Positions 35,050 through 47,401 of a stretch of DNA of 64,000 bases are shown here, in pieces (within the stretch, counting starts at the first letter, position 1; every line of letters starts with the position of its first letter). Below the pieces are notes generated by a model. The model was not told the origin of the DNA. It worked only from the letters and a program-made list of their open reading frames with translations, and did not search any database. Position numbers and translations under genes: made by a program. Origin of the DNA: Sequoia sempervirens (Eukaryota; Streptophyta; Pinopsida; Cupressales; Cupressaceae); contig VDFB02270651.1 of assembly GCA_007258455.2 (NCBI GenBank), positions 488,992,998-489,056,997 of the forward strand. Direction: 5' to 3'.

Positions 35050-36989
35050 TTGGTCCTTGTCTTCTTTACCTCAAGGATTTTTGCTTGATCTCTTTCCTTT
35101 GTCCTTTTCAATGGTTGCCCTCAAAGCTCCTGCACTCGATTCCATATATTCTGCAAGAAAAAGCATAGTGAGTGCAATTGATCATGAAAACATTCATGTT
35201 AGCTGAAATCCTAAAGATGAAATCCATTTCAAATAATATATCAAGCATAACATGATACTTTATCTCCCGATGTCATTGGTCTTTGGGTTGAGGGATTTGG
35301 GATAGTCTGGGCCCGAAAGGCTGGACTTCCCTGGCAGGAATGTCGTTTCAGAGAGGCAAATGGGGTAGAGGGCTCTGGGAGATTCTCTTTGGTCAAATTT
35401 TGATAATTTAGATGGTTCACAATGAAGAGGACCAAGATTAAGCATGTGGGTTGAGATCAGATTTTGAATTGGGCTCATTTGGATTAGTTTAGGGGCATCC
35501 AGAGGTACAAGGTTGGAAAGCTGTCAGGAGATGGTTGTTTGGGAATGGCAGATCAGAAATAGAATTCTGAAGATGGAACTCTGGGTCTGGGGTCCAGCGG
35601 GTAGCAGGGTAGTCAAAAAATTGTAATTTTCCACTTGAGTGCCTAGGTATGAGGCACCAGGAAGCCGTCCATCCTTCGCCGTTTGGAACGACTATTGCTG
35701 GGTGGAAGTCTAGAGGGGGTGGCCCGATGGTCAAGGCTCAGCGTGAGGGTCGACAAGAGATCAACCATCGATGCAACGTCATAGAAAATGCCTGGGTCTC
35801 ACCAACCAGCGCAAAGGGGAAGGCAAGTCGGCATGAGGTCTTCATGGTGGGGTGAAGTCAAAGCGAACCCATGATGTCTCACCGACTACCAAGAGCGAGA
35901 CAGGACCCGACACGAGTGTCCGCCGCCCGATTCCATTTTGAGACCTATGGCAAGATTTTCCCTTTTGGAACGACGGATGAGGGAAAGACTCCCGGATGGT
36001 GGAGGCCAACATAGAGGAGGCTGTTCATTGTTCAAGTTGGATCCCAACGACAAATGGGCGATCGGGGCTCGGAGGTTGGAAGGACGTCGGGTATTCGCCA
36101 AGAGAAGAGTGATGTCGCTGTGACATCTTGGCGAATACAGAGAGTCCTGCTGACAACGGGAGCCTTCGGCATAATTTTCTGAGTCAGAGAGAGGTCTTGG
36201 CGAACATGTTATGTCTTGTTGACAAAGAGTCCTATTAGCATAACCTCTTGCTGACACTGTGAAGTCACCCCGACAGGGGATCCAAGCTCGCCAAGAGGAA
36301 GGGTTTCTCTATGAAGTCCTGGCGACCATTAGAAGTCTCGCTGAAAGTGAAGGCATCGACAAGAAAAAAGGAGCTTGCAGTAAGGTCTCAATGAAACAAA
36401 AATGTCTCCCCAATAGAACATCACCCGACAAGAGAAAGAAACCCATCATGAGCTTTGTCGACAATGACTGGTCTTGTCGGCGGAGAACGAGGGGCAGAAT
36501 CCCGAGTGAGGAATCCTAGATACCCGGGCCCGAGAGACCTAAAGGCTATTTTGACATTTCCAGTTTCCGCTAACTCTCATCTGACTAAGGGAGCGTTTGG
36601 GCCCAAGGGGTGCGAATTCCCCTGCAAAGAACTGTCACATGGAGATAAAGCTCTGAATTAGTCATGGGGGTGTTATGTTGGTTTTCTCAATTTTCTCAAT
36701 TTTTGAGGACATGGGTTTTATTCATTGTGCCATATTTTATCATTCACATGTTGTTTTTATGGTTATTGTCCATTTTAATCCCTAGAAATCATGAAAAGAA
36801 TGTTCAGGAGGGTGAACAGAGAACCTACCTCGAACACTCAATGTGGGGAGGTGTGTGATCCACTAATGATCAATGAGGTGATGGTGAGGGTGATGAGCGT
36901 GAAGGTTTCGAAGATGGTGGGATCCTCTAGCAAGTTCTCTGATCACCCTCTGCAACAATGACAAGTGAAAATGACAGGATCAAACCTTC

Positions 36990-36997
36990 TATTTATA
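36990..36997 (-). promoter_or_regulatory. TATA-like box, right end of element I
   Basis: Minus-strand TATAAATA about 640 bp inside the right terminus. About 170 bp downstream, at roughly 36825-36835, the minus strand reads TTCGAGGTAGGTT, a good match to a plant 5' splice site (GAG|GTAGGT). This suggests a promoter with a spliced leader; unproven. Confidence 0.4.
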
Positions 36998-37634
36998 CCC
37001 CAATCACCATTAATGGCCCTATTAAATGCAAGTACGATGAGCAAGGAAGTTGGTGAATTTGAATTCACCGACGGCGGTGGGAGACCCTAGGTCTGGTGAC
37101 TAGGAAGGTGCAAGATGGTGGCTGTTTGATTGTTTTGCCTCAGAAATCACTGGTGGCAAAGGGGAGGTTGGGGTCCAGAAGGCGAAACTCCACCAGAGGT
37201 CCGCCGTGAGGAATGACAAAACACTCATGGAACCTCGGGAGTGGAAGTTCGAAGGGTCATAAAGCAGTCAACATTTTTCATGGATTTTACCAGATGGAGA
37301 ACGGGGGTTCAGACCCCGGGGTCTGGGAGGACATGACCCAATCGTTGTTGGGAACAGTGGATATAATAGGGAAACCCGAAGGGTCAGGCCCAGTAGGGCC
37401 CAGGGCCATTGGCAAAGGCAAACTGCTAGAGAGCCTCCTCGAGGCACCAAAACTTGACAAAATTAAAAGGGGAAGGCATGGTCAACTTATGGTGAGACCT
37501 TGAAGGAACATTGACCAGCTGGGACACCAAAAAAGAGGGGAACGCAAAATGAGGCGATGACAAAAATGACCTAACAAGGAAAAAGAAAAGAGGGTCCCTG
37601 TTCGGAACAGGGCGTGTGTGCCGAGGGCACAACA

Positions 37635-38665
37635 CATACTAAAGAACATATCTTGATGAGACACAAAGTAATCTATGAAACATCTCCCCGACTCCAAAAG
37701 TCACAGTGAAACACATAAGATGAAAGGATGACTGTAGGATGTCTCGGTGGGTGTTTAGCGAGTGTTGGTAAAAGCCCGAATACAACTGATCACCGTGATT
37801 TAAATATGAAAGGACACGTCCTTTCAAAGAATGATGTATAAATGTTCATTTTAGATTGTAAAAGAAATAGACAGAAGATAGATATAGAAGATAGATTAGG
37901 AAAGATACAGTAGATAAAAATGTTATACTATGAGACTATGATGCACGTTTGAAAGCATGGAGATATCAATGAAAATAATTTGATGTGGTAGCATATTTCT
38001 GGTGTCAATTGTCTATTGTGTTCATTGAAATTATTACTAAACTTGTCTCTAGGGTTGGCATTTTTTGGTTATTTAAATTGATATCACAAGTTTATTTTTA
38101 GTTTATTAGTGCACATTTGTTGTACCTGTGTGGTTGATTAACTGGTTCTTTCAAGAAAAGATTAAATCCTTTGAATTGATCACAGTAATCAAGAAAGTTC
38201 ATCTGGATCATTAAGAAGAACTTGGTAGTCATAGTCTTGCATGTTTATACAAGTTATAAACTAAAACATATGCCAAACAATTTGAATGTTTTCCAAAAAG
38301 AAGTTATCCATCTAGATTTCATTTGACTCCACATACCCAATAAGGCACTAGTTTCTTCACTTTTCATCATTTAGTTTCATTCATTTTTTACATTTGTTAA
38401 CTTAATATATTATGTTTTAGTTTCAATATTTCTCATACCAAATCAAATTTCATTTTTCCACCCCCATCTATCATTGTGGGAAAAACATTTCAAGAGAGAA
38501 AAGCATAAGTTAATTCTGCTTCAACCATATAGGTACACCTGCCTAGGTCTAGTAGCACCTGAAGAGTAGAAGGTCTAAACTATTTGACCTTGTCTATTAC
38601 CCTGAAACATACCAAGAGATTGGCAACCTCTTGAGGCATTTCACTTGCATTTTTGAGAGCTAACA
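37635..38665 (+). repeat. 5' LTR of element H, right part
   Basis: It starts with CATAC (the second copy of the I target site) and aligns with about 41693-42742, ending GAGCTAACA. A TATAAATG box lies at 37837-37844, with a near-palindrome just upstream (37808-37825). Relative to the 3' LTR it lacks about 25 bp near 37734. Confidence 0.9.
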
Positions 38666-38668
38666 AAT

Positions 38669-38685
38669 TGGTGACTCTACTGGGG
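38669..38685 (+). promoter_or_regulatory. Primer-binding site of element H
   Basis: TGGTGACTCTACTGGGG, three bases after the LTR. It begins with TGG and resembles the 'TGGCGACTCTGCTGGGG' sites common in plant LTR elements. The tRNA is not assigned. Confidence 0.7.
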
Positions 38686-38843
38686 AATGTTTCAGAGTAT
38701 TCGGTTGAAGACCATCATATAGAGTCATTGAAGAGAGTTTGGAAGTTTGAGGAAAAGTGACTCTGCTAGGTAAAACAAGAATAATTTCATTTTTTCTCAC
38801 TTTTAAAAAGTGAGTGGTGACTCTAGTAAAATTTTGATGAAAA

Positions 38844-40832
38844 ATGCATGAAAACCTTTGGGAATTACCTTTGAATGTGCTGAGAGATGAACTAAAAAAA
38901 TTGAAACTAGAAGTTGAGAGCAAGAGAGCATTATTTCACATTGCAGGCAATGCATATCATGCACAACAGAATATATATTCACCACAATCACCTCATGGTC
39001 AACAATATGTGCTAGATTCTCAATACAATAATCTGTTGTACTAGTATCAACATCCGCCTAATCCTCCCCCTCAACAATTCACAACAATAATTAGGAAATT
39101 TGATCTAACAGGGTTTCAATTGTACCCTTACCCAATGGATGGCAGTTGGAGAAGCCTTGTTCCTAATTTTACAGGGAGTAATACAATTACTACTAAAGAT
39201 CATTTGAGGAATTTCAATGCTTTCATCCAAGATTTGGATATACCTTATGAGGATTTACATATGAGGCTATTCATGATGTCACTTATTCATGAAGCTAGGG
39301 ATTGGTTTAATATCCTACTGATAGCTTCTATTGATTCTCTCCAAGGATTTTAGGATCAATTTCTTGAGAAATATGGAAATCTGTCTCCACAAAATTGGGC
39401 TTCCCATGGCTTATTAGAGATTCAAGAAAATCAGAACTTGCAACAATATGTATGCTAGAATCAACAATTTGAAGAAGAAGAAGATGAGTATGTACATACT
39501 CAAAACTAGGACTCCATCACATAATCAAGATGTGGAATTTATCCATTAGATACAATTCTTGAAGTAAGGAGATGTGAAGGAGAATCTGGGCACTCTTTGT
39601 TTCATAGAATGGTAGATGAATGGACTAATATTGTAGATAAGAAAAGGTATGAAGACAATGGTAACATCATTGATGAAGATAGAGACATTGATCAGACAAT
39701 GTAGCCAATAGAAGATGAGACAAGTGCAAGTTAGAATGGTTCATATGATAGCCTACATGAGGAAGATGAAGATACAAGAGATTTCTCTTACATAACAGAT
39801 TGTGATAGGGAAAGTAGTGTAAGTTATGATGGATCCAATGAATATTCAGATTATGATGATGAACCTGAGGATTTTGATCTGCAATCAAGGGATTCTAGCA
39901 GCTCTTTTGGAAATTAGGATGAAGAAGCAATTGAAGAGGCAAGTTCATTTGACAGTGAACAGATAATACCTCTAGCTATAGTTGAGGACCACGGAGATAC
40001 ATTTGACAATGAAGAGGTTTGTACACTTAAAAATGGTGTTCAATTTTTTTCAAATCCACTATATTGTATAAAGATAGAAGAAGATCAGATGATATTTTGC
40101 CAAGGTATGCTAGAAAATCAATTTTATGTATTTTCATATCCACTTTATGTTGAAGATGAAGTGTTTCTTGATAATCAAAGTAATGTACCAAGTCATGAAA
40201 AAAATGAATATGAGATCAACACATCTGAGCTACCAATTTTTGATGATGAGAAGAATAAAGAACACATCAACAGTATGGTGGATGATGAAGTATATTCACT
40301 CAACAGTGATAAAATATTAGATCTACTAGAAATGGAGTATATAAAATATACACATCAAGACTCAAAAAATTCATCTCCAGCATTAATTGATTCAAATATT
40401 CATGATGATGATTGTGTAGATTAGAATTTTGTCTCATTGCCAATTAGTGATATCAAGGAAGAAAAAGATCTTTTAGATTTGATTATTTCAAAAAATGTTG
40501 ATATGATAGAATTCTCAGATTTACATAAGAAGCATTTTGATAATGAAATCTCTATGCAGCTGAGAGATTATTTTGAAATATATGATAATAAGCAAAATAA
40601 TGAGAAGTGTTGCATTTAATATGCACACACATTGTATGGTGAAGATGACAGACATTTATTTCATCATGATAGAGAATATGAATTGCAAGATGGTGAAAGG
40701 AATTTGGGCCAAGCTAAACATAATGATCATCTGAAGGTTTTCAATGATAGTGGCACAGCTAATTGTATGAGTGTTCTTAAAAGGAATTTGATGAGATCAA
40801 AACAAAACAAGGTGTATGACAGGGGAAAATAG
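38844..40832 (+). pseudogene. gag: Gag-like ORF with long acidic C-terminal extension (element H)
   Basis: One reading frame of 663 codons with no frameshift but many in-frame stops. Residues 1-30 are charged and helical (LRDELKKLKLEVESK). The Gag core lies at about 39120-39420 with YPYPMDGSW, DHLRNFNAFIQDLDIPYED and MSLIHEARDWFN, then DQFLEKYGNL after a stop. The remaining ~450 codons are strongly acidic, rich in Asp, Glu and Ser, with no zinc knuckle, protease or RT. Stops are TAG at 39042, 39351, 39456, 39507, 39702, 39732, 39915 and 40422, TAA at 39522 and 40617, and TAG at 40830. The last may be the original terminator. The function of the acidic tail is unknown. Confidence 0.72.
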
Positions 40833-41020
40833 GTGTTTTTTTTCTTTTTGGGTGGCCTTGTGCCATTAGCCATGGTGTGGTTTTCCAGAAAACCATTATA
40901 GTTCATGACAAAAAGGAGTTTCAAGTCTACTACTCAAGTGAATAAAATATTTGGTCTGCTCTTCCAGTGATCTGGACCCTTGCAATGATCTCACAATCAT
41001 TCATCCCTAGATGGAGCCAC
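40833..41020 (+). other. 3' untranslated stretch of element H
   Basis: A short non-coding gap between the acidic ORF and the 3' LTR. The last bases, agatggagccac, occupy the PPT position but are only moderately purine-rich. Confidence 0.4.
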
Positions 41021-42742
41021 TATTAGGACTATAAAATTTTGAAAATTTAACAAGTTGTTCATACCCATGAGTTTCCAAATGAGTCCTTACCATGAGCACA
41101 AAAACCCCTCTTCATAACACTTTTCCCATATGTTGTCATTTGGTTCCATAGAATCCATTTAGTATTGAAATCTCACTATGTAATTCATCTTGGAAAGAGA
41201 AGATCAGGGTCTCCCTGATCCATAATGCATTTTCTATTGATGTATACCTACTGTAGCCTATCGGCAGGAATTCAGAAATGTCACACTGATCAAAATTCAT
41301 CTGCAGGCACATATCGGTGTGACACTAATCATTGTCTTGGTGACAGAAGGTTCTATCGGCAAGAAAGTTATCTTTGGAATAGATCATAGAGAACTCCTGC
41401 ATATCTTACTAACCAACACATGAGGAAACATTTTAGCCAAACCAAAATTCTTCAGAGTGAGGTCTTACTGAATGCATTATGTCTCACCGACTAGTGCACA
41501 GAAAGATGTATCGTCTAGAATAAAGGTCATCAGAATAAAGTCTCATCGAATGCATCCAGTCTTGCTAACAACACATAGAGGTATTCTATCAAATGACTAT
41601 TAGAATGAAGTTGTGTATCCCTACCAACTCATATGTCACATCGAAGTATTGTTTCATTGGCGAGAAAGTAAATATGTCTCAACGACTAGAAAACATACTA
41701 AAGAACATATCTCGATGAGACACAAAGTAATCTATCAAACATCTCCCCGACTCCAAAAGTCACAGTAAAATGCATAAGATGAAAGGATGACTGTCGATGA
41801 GACATTGGACATCGATATGATTGTAGGATGTCTTGGTTGGTGTTTAGCGAGTGTTAGTAAAAGCCTCAATACAACTAATTGTCATGATTTAAATATGAAA
41901 GGATGCATCCTTTCAAAGAATAATGTATAAATGTTCATTTTCAATTGTAAAAGAAATAGACAGAAGATAGATTAGGAAAGATACAGTAGATAAAAATGTC
42001 ATACTATGAGACTATGATGCACGTTTGAAAGCATGGAGATATCAATGAAAATCATTTGATGTGGTAGCATATTTCTGGTGTCAATTGTATGTTGTGTTCA
42101 TTGAAAGTATTACTAAAGTTGTCTCCAAGGTTGGCATTTTCTAGTTATTTAAATTGATATAAAAAGTTTATTTTTAGTTTATTAGTGCACATTTGTTGTA
42201 TCTGTGGGGTTGATTAACTTGTTCTTTCAAGAAAAGATTAAATCCTTTTAATTAATCACAGTAATCAAGAAAGTTCATCTGGATCATTAAGAAGAACTTG
42301 GTAGTCATAGTCTTGCATGTTTTTACAAGTTATAAACTGAAATATATGCCAACCAATTTTGTTTTTTTTCTAGAAAGAAGTAACCCATCTAGATTTCATT
42401 TGACTCCGCATACCCAATAAGGCACTAGTCTCTACACTTTTCATCATTCAGTTTCATTCATTTTTTACATCTGTTAACTTAACATATTATGTTTTAGTTT
42501 TAATATTGCTCATACGAAATCAAATTTCATTTGTCCACCCCCATCTGCCATTGTGGGCAAAACACTTCAAGAGAAACAAGCATAAGTTAAGTCTGCTTCA
42601 CCCATATAGGTACACCTGCCTAGGTCTAGCAACACCTGAAGAGTAAAAGGTCTAAACCATTTGACCTTGTTTGTTACCCTGAAACATACCAAGAGATTGA
42701 CAACCTCTTGAGGCATTTCACCTATGTTTTTTAGAGCTAACA
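41021..42742 (+). repeat. 3' LTR of element H
   Basis: 1,722 bp, TATTAGGACT to GAGCTAACA. The TG start has become TA. It is uninterrupted and serves as the reference for the split 5' LTR. A TATAAATG box lies at 41926-41933, and an 18-bp perfect palindrome at 41897-41914. Confidence 0.92.
41897..41914. promoter_or_regulatory. 18-bp perfect palindrome upstream of the LTR TATA box
   Basis: GAAAGGATGCATCCTTTC is its own reverse complement. It lies 11 bp upstream of TATAAATG (41926). In the 5' LTR the matching site at 37808-37825 reads GAAAGGACACGTCCTTTC, so the outer arms are kept while the core changed to a CACGT element. It is a candidate dimer-binding site. Confidence 0.55.
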
Positions 42743-43086
42743 TGGTTTCCCATATTGATTTGTATCAAATAGAAAACAATTATACACATCATGCACTAGC
42801 ATACAAATGATTATGATTCATTAACATTATCATTGAAATCCAAACCTAACAATAACATGAAAGTATATAAAAAATAATGTAAAAGTATCTAAGTACAACA
42901 AAGTTTCTCAAAGTATCTTGCTTAAAATCTTATAAAATCCTAAGACTAGTACAATACAATCTGCTATCTCATTAGATGGCTAATCCTTCTTCAATCAGTT
43001 GACCTCTAGAAAATGGAGCCCAAAATTACATATAGGCAAGCCACACACTAATTTCTCTCAATCAAAAATTGAGATCCACTAATCAA
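42743..43086. other. Unassigned stretch between H and D
   Basis: No gene. By contiguity across the H insertion it should be the rest of the element F LTR followed by the F/D junction, but no terminus or repeat partner was found. Confidence 0.35.
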
Positions 43087-43365
43087 GGAACTGGAACTGC
43101 ATGAGGTGACTCCACTTGCTGATCTTTGGTTCAATGGTTGATGACCTTGTTATCCAAAATCTAATGCCCAGAGGAAGGTATAACTACTAGATGAGATTTG
43201 TAGTTACACTTATGTCATAATTATGAAAAACTAGGAGAGAAGAGAAAATTGTCCATTGACACATAATATTCCATTTCCAGCTCATCCATGTGTAGTCTTC
43301 TCAAGAAGGTATTCATCACCATATAAGAAAATGGTTGATGATTTTAATAAATACTTTATAGATAT
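43087..43365 (+). pseudogene. pol: RNase H fragment of element D, upstream of the J insertion
   Basis: A degraded RNase H. An IKELELHE segment (about 43092) fits the usual 'I-ELEV-GDS' strand. After a frame change, PYKKMVDDFNKYFIDI (about 43316-43365) is the helix just before the C-terminal strand. The frame is cut at GATAT 43361-43365 and resumes in frame at 48580. Confidence 0.65.
43361..43365. repeat. Target-site duplication of element J, left copy
   Basis: GATAT precedes TGTAATACCCC and matches 48580-48584 exactly. Confidence 0.92.
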
Positions 43366-44817
43366 TGTAATACCCCTCCGTGTCGGTTGTTTTGGACTTG
43401 TGTGTGTGTGTGTGTTTCATTGGTTACTGAGTTATTTGATTGTGTGGAAAATATAATATGTTAGTAATTATGTTTAAATAATTAATTAAATCATAAATGA
43501 AATTGCAAGGTTATTTAAAATATAATTAGGAATTAAAATAATAATCAATTAAATCAAATCAAATGATTTAGAACAAATGATCAATCAAACTAATTCGTTA
43601 AAAGTAAAAGTGATATTATTAGATAAATTGATTTAAATTGTTATGAACAAGTAATCTTGAAAAGATAATTATTATAATAAGAAATTTAATAGATACTTAT
43701 TTAGAATCTTGCAAATGGTTGATTTTAATTATTCTAATTTGAAAGTAATTAATTAATAATGTATTGTGGAGATAATGAATATATATTCAAATAAAAGTTC
43801 AAGTTTGTGCATGATAAAAGAAAATGAAATATAAATACTTGAAAAGGCAACAAAAGGAATTAAAGGGATTAAATATTATTTGGATTTATTTCTTGAGTTG
43901 TGACTTTTGGTTTTCACTGGAGAATATGAAGAATAAATAAATAAAAGTTGTGGTAGTTTGCAAAAATATTAATGGTGTTTTGAAGAAAATTTTGTAAATA
44001 GTTGTTTTTAATTATTTTAATATGCATGTGTTTATTTAAATTGATTGTGGAAATGATAAATAAATAAAAAGCTCAATCTTTTGTGGATTCAAATGGATTG
44101 GAATTTTATTTTTTTCAAAAGAAGTGACTTTTGGCATTCGCTAGAAAAAGAAGAGACTTTGGGGTGATTTTATTTAGAGGATTTTTGTTTTTGAAAAGGG
44201 GGTTGCATTCTATTTCCAAAAAGATTTTGGAGAATTTGGCAGTCATCTTTCTGATATAGTATTGTGTTCTTTTATTCTTCTGAGAATTCAAGTGAGGATT
44301 AAGATTTAAGTTTGAGGGAGGATCTTGGAGCTGCTGCTGGAAGGATTGGATCAGCAAGAAGGATAAAGCTTCAATAGTTATCTACAAGCGCAGGACGCCA
44401 GGTTCTCCTTCTTCTTTTAAATTATTTTCTTTATAGCATCAAATGAAATAAGAATTCTTTGCTGTGAATGAAATTTTCTCTTGAATTGAAATTTAATGCT
44501 TGTAGAAAATTATCAAATCTTTAGAAATGCTTTGGACTGTTTTTCAATCAGGAAAGCTTTACTGGGGTGGGACTGTTATTGATTTAAAGTGAAATTTTGT
44601 TGGGATTCTAGAATTGAACAGTGTTACTGTAGTTTTGTGTTAAAAATAATAGTGAACCAGTAAAAGAATAATCTCATGTCTGTGAATTCGAGGTTGTGAA
44701 AAATTTCCATTTGTAGATAAATTTTACAAATATATTCTGTGTTTAAATATTTATATTGAAACAGTAAATTGTATAATTGAAATTTATTTCTCTGTATTCG
44801 AAATATTTTTGTATGCA

Positions 44818-44843
44818 ATATATATATGTATATATATATATAT

Positions 44844-44914
<71 letters not shown>

Positions 44915-44938
44915 GTATACACATATATATATATATAA
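44818..44938. repeat. TA microsatellite
   Basis: About 120 bp of (TA)n with small interruptions (tgta, tcat, tgtatacac). The 110-residue minus-strand frame full of Tyr-Ile across it is an artefact of the repeat. Confidence 0.95.
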
Positions 44939-47401
44939 ATGTAAAGATAGCATCAAAAGAAAAATTTAATTAAGATTCAAGTTTCTGTTGTATTATATTT
45001 GTTTTGAAATTATAAATAATTAAATAAATAAATAAATAATATTTGTTTTGAAAATTATTTGTATATATATATTTATTAAACTTATTTATTCAGATTCCAC
45101 TGATTATTTAATTTTGTCAAAATAAAACATTCTGTTTCTTTTTTAAAATAAAACAGAATCTGTTTAAAATGGAAATAATAATAAAATAGAAAGAAATCTG
45201 TTTTTTGTTATTGATTTATTAAATTACCAACTATAAGAAGATAAGTTAGTAGAAAAATCAATTTATGAATATATGGCAGCATTGATTTATTTAATTCTTG
45301 TTTTGAGTGAATATTTTTAAATAGAAAAGAATTCCTATTAATTTGTTAAATTGTGAAATTTGATAGGATAATATAGTAGAAGGGCAATTTGTGAATATAT
45401 ATATATATATATCAGCATTGATTGTCTAATTCTTATTTTTAAATGTGTATAGGGTGGAAATAGAATTTAATATAAAATTGAATAAGTTATTTTATTTATG
45501 AAGTTAAGTCTTGTAGATTTGTTGAATTCTTAGAAAAGATTTATTCTCTTTCTACTTTCCTTCCTTCAAAAGAATTAAAATATATAAAGATATAGTGGTT
45601 TTAAAAAGGTTTTTTATTGTGTGTAAATTTATTTAGATAGATTTAAGATTTTAAGGTGGTAAGTTCTAATATGTAGTTTGGGTATTTAGAGTATGGTTAT
45701 TATTATTATCATTTTAAGTATAACAAATGGTCTTAAGTGGTTGGCGCAATTACTTTAAATATTGGAATTGAGTGTTAAGTTAGTGAGATGAAGGGAAGTG
45801 GAGATAATGTTTAAATTTATGTTTTGTATATAAGTGGTTATGAAATGGTAACGAGTTAACTACCCAACTATTAAGTAGTTTTCAATTATGTTGATAAATG
45901 AAAAGGGGAATTTAAATGTATGGGCATGGTTAGAGATTGATTAGGATATTCTCGAATTGGATAGTTTATTGGTGAAATGGGATTGTAATCTTTTGAAAGT
46001 TGACTTCCTTTATATTCATTTCATGGTTGATTTGTAAGTTCTCTTTATGGATAAATATTTTAGAATACTTGTGATGGTTATCTTGAATTATTTTAGTTAA
46101 TTGAGTAATTCTGTTGGGGAAGTTGTAAAGTTATTTAGTTCTGGTCATTAATTGATTGGTTAATAAATTTTGTTCTCATTTGAATTAGTGGTTGTTGTTA
46201 TGCAAGTGATTCTATGGGCTGTGAGTGGTTGAGTATTTAAGGTGTTCTTTAATTGGTCCCTTGGATGCCTGGTTGCATGCTTTTACCTCTGTTATTGAAG
46301 GATTGTTTTTGGATGTTGCCGTATTAATGTGAATGCCTTTGTAGATTAATTTTGATTCAAGGAATCCTTTGTCTTGTAATTTGTGTTGCAATGTAACTGG
46401 GAACTCGTGTTTTTGGCTCATGAGTTATGGATAGTTGATCTTCTTGGATTTCTGATTTATTTTGTACCAAAGTTGTTTATGTAGTTTGGATGGAGTTGTT
46501 GATCATATTTTAATGTATTCTCTCATTATATTTGAATTGAAAATAGTTCTTGTGGCCTTGCAATTATTGTTGTCATTGCTATGTTGTTGATTTTATGAAG
46601 GTGATTTGCATACCACTATAAGGGGGTTCTTGTGAGGAGAAAATTGAGGTCTCCCGTGGAATACCTAGTTGGTGGCTTTTGGTTTTATTAAGTGATTTTG
46701 TTTAAAGGTTGATTTTATTTTGTGTTTCCCTATTTGAGGTGAACCATTGTTGCTTGTGGATGGGTCTTGATGAATCTTTCCCTTTTATGGCTTTTCTGAG
46801 TTACTCTCATATTTGAGGAAATTTTATCCTTGTGTAAGAATTATTAGGGAAAAGCTTGTGTTGCTTCATTTTTACCCTTGTTTGTGGGTTTTTATTCTTT
46901 TGGCTTCCAGAGGCTTGAGATGATTGTTAATTGATGTTCTCTCTCTTTTATGTGCCCTTGATGTGGCAAGTGTTTTGGTTTCATTATTTTAAAAGGGTTG
47001 TACGGAAATTGTTGAGACGTTGATTATGTATTTATAGCGAGATGGGTAATGCCTCGCATGTTTCTCTATTGTGATGTAATATTCTTATTATTGATGGTAC
47101 AACCCTTGGTTTCTTGGTTGTTATGTTGTTGGGTCTCTAGGGAGAGTGGCTCCTCGTGGGGGTTGGCACCCCGTTTAAGGGGAAGAGCTCAGGATAACCC
47201 ACGAGTGAGTTAGTAAACAAGTGAAAACCTAATAATTAACTTAGGAGGGTTGGGTAGTAATATCATTATAAGATTTTAAAATGGATGCCTCATCTTCATT
47301 AGTGCTTTCACAAACTAATGGAAGGCTGAGAAGGCCGTGGTTGGCAAGGTCGTGACCTCGTCCTCACGAGAGGCCTACGGCTCCGCATGAGTCACCCTAT
47401 G

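Larger units (their letters stand above)
30778..37634 (-). mobile_element. Element I: insertion in the 5' LTR of H carrying the second unknown ORF
   Basis: A 6,857-bp insertion with TG...CA ends (TGTTTATGG ... GGCACAACA). It is flanked by CATAT (30773-30777) and CATAC (37635-37639); the uninterrupted 3' LTR of H reads CATAC at this point. It carries the minus-strand unknown ORF (31870-35049). TATAAATA boxes on the minus strand lie at 31673-31680 and 36990-36997, each followed by similar CCTxTCATTTTCA text, as expected for two LTRs. The rest of the two ends does not align by eye. So LTR limits are unresolved and the insertion may be composite. The right part (35500-37634) is noticeably more GC-rich than its surroundings. 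Confidence 0.72.
30098..42742 (+). mobile_element. Element H: complete non-autonomous LTR retrotransposon (gag plus acidic tail)
   Basis: The 5' LTR is 30098-38665, interrupted by element I at 30778-37634. The PBS is 38669-38685, a single long frame runs 38844-40832, and the 3' LTR is 41021-42742. LTR ends are TGTTAG...CTAACA. The flanking pentamers TAGTT (30093-30097) and TGGTT (42743-42747) differ at one base and are the probable target duplication. The internal region is about 2.35 kb with no pol, so it is non-autonomous. Confidence 0.88.

Noticed and set aside
42743..43086. Calling this the remaining LTR of F
   Set aside because: Only contiguity supports it; no terminus or repeat partner was found, so it is left unassigned.
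44624..44956. 110-residue minus-strand frame rich in Tyr-Ile
   Set aside because: It is a translation of the TA microsatellite.
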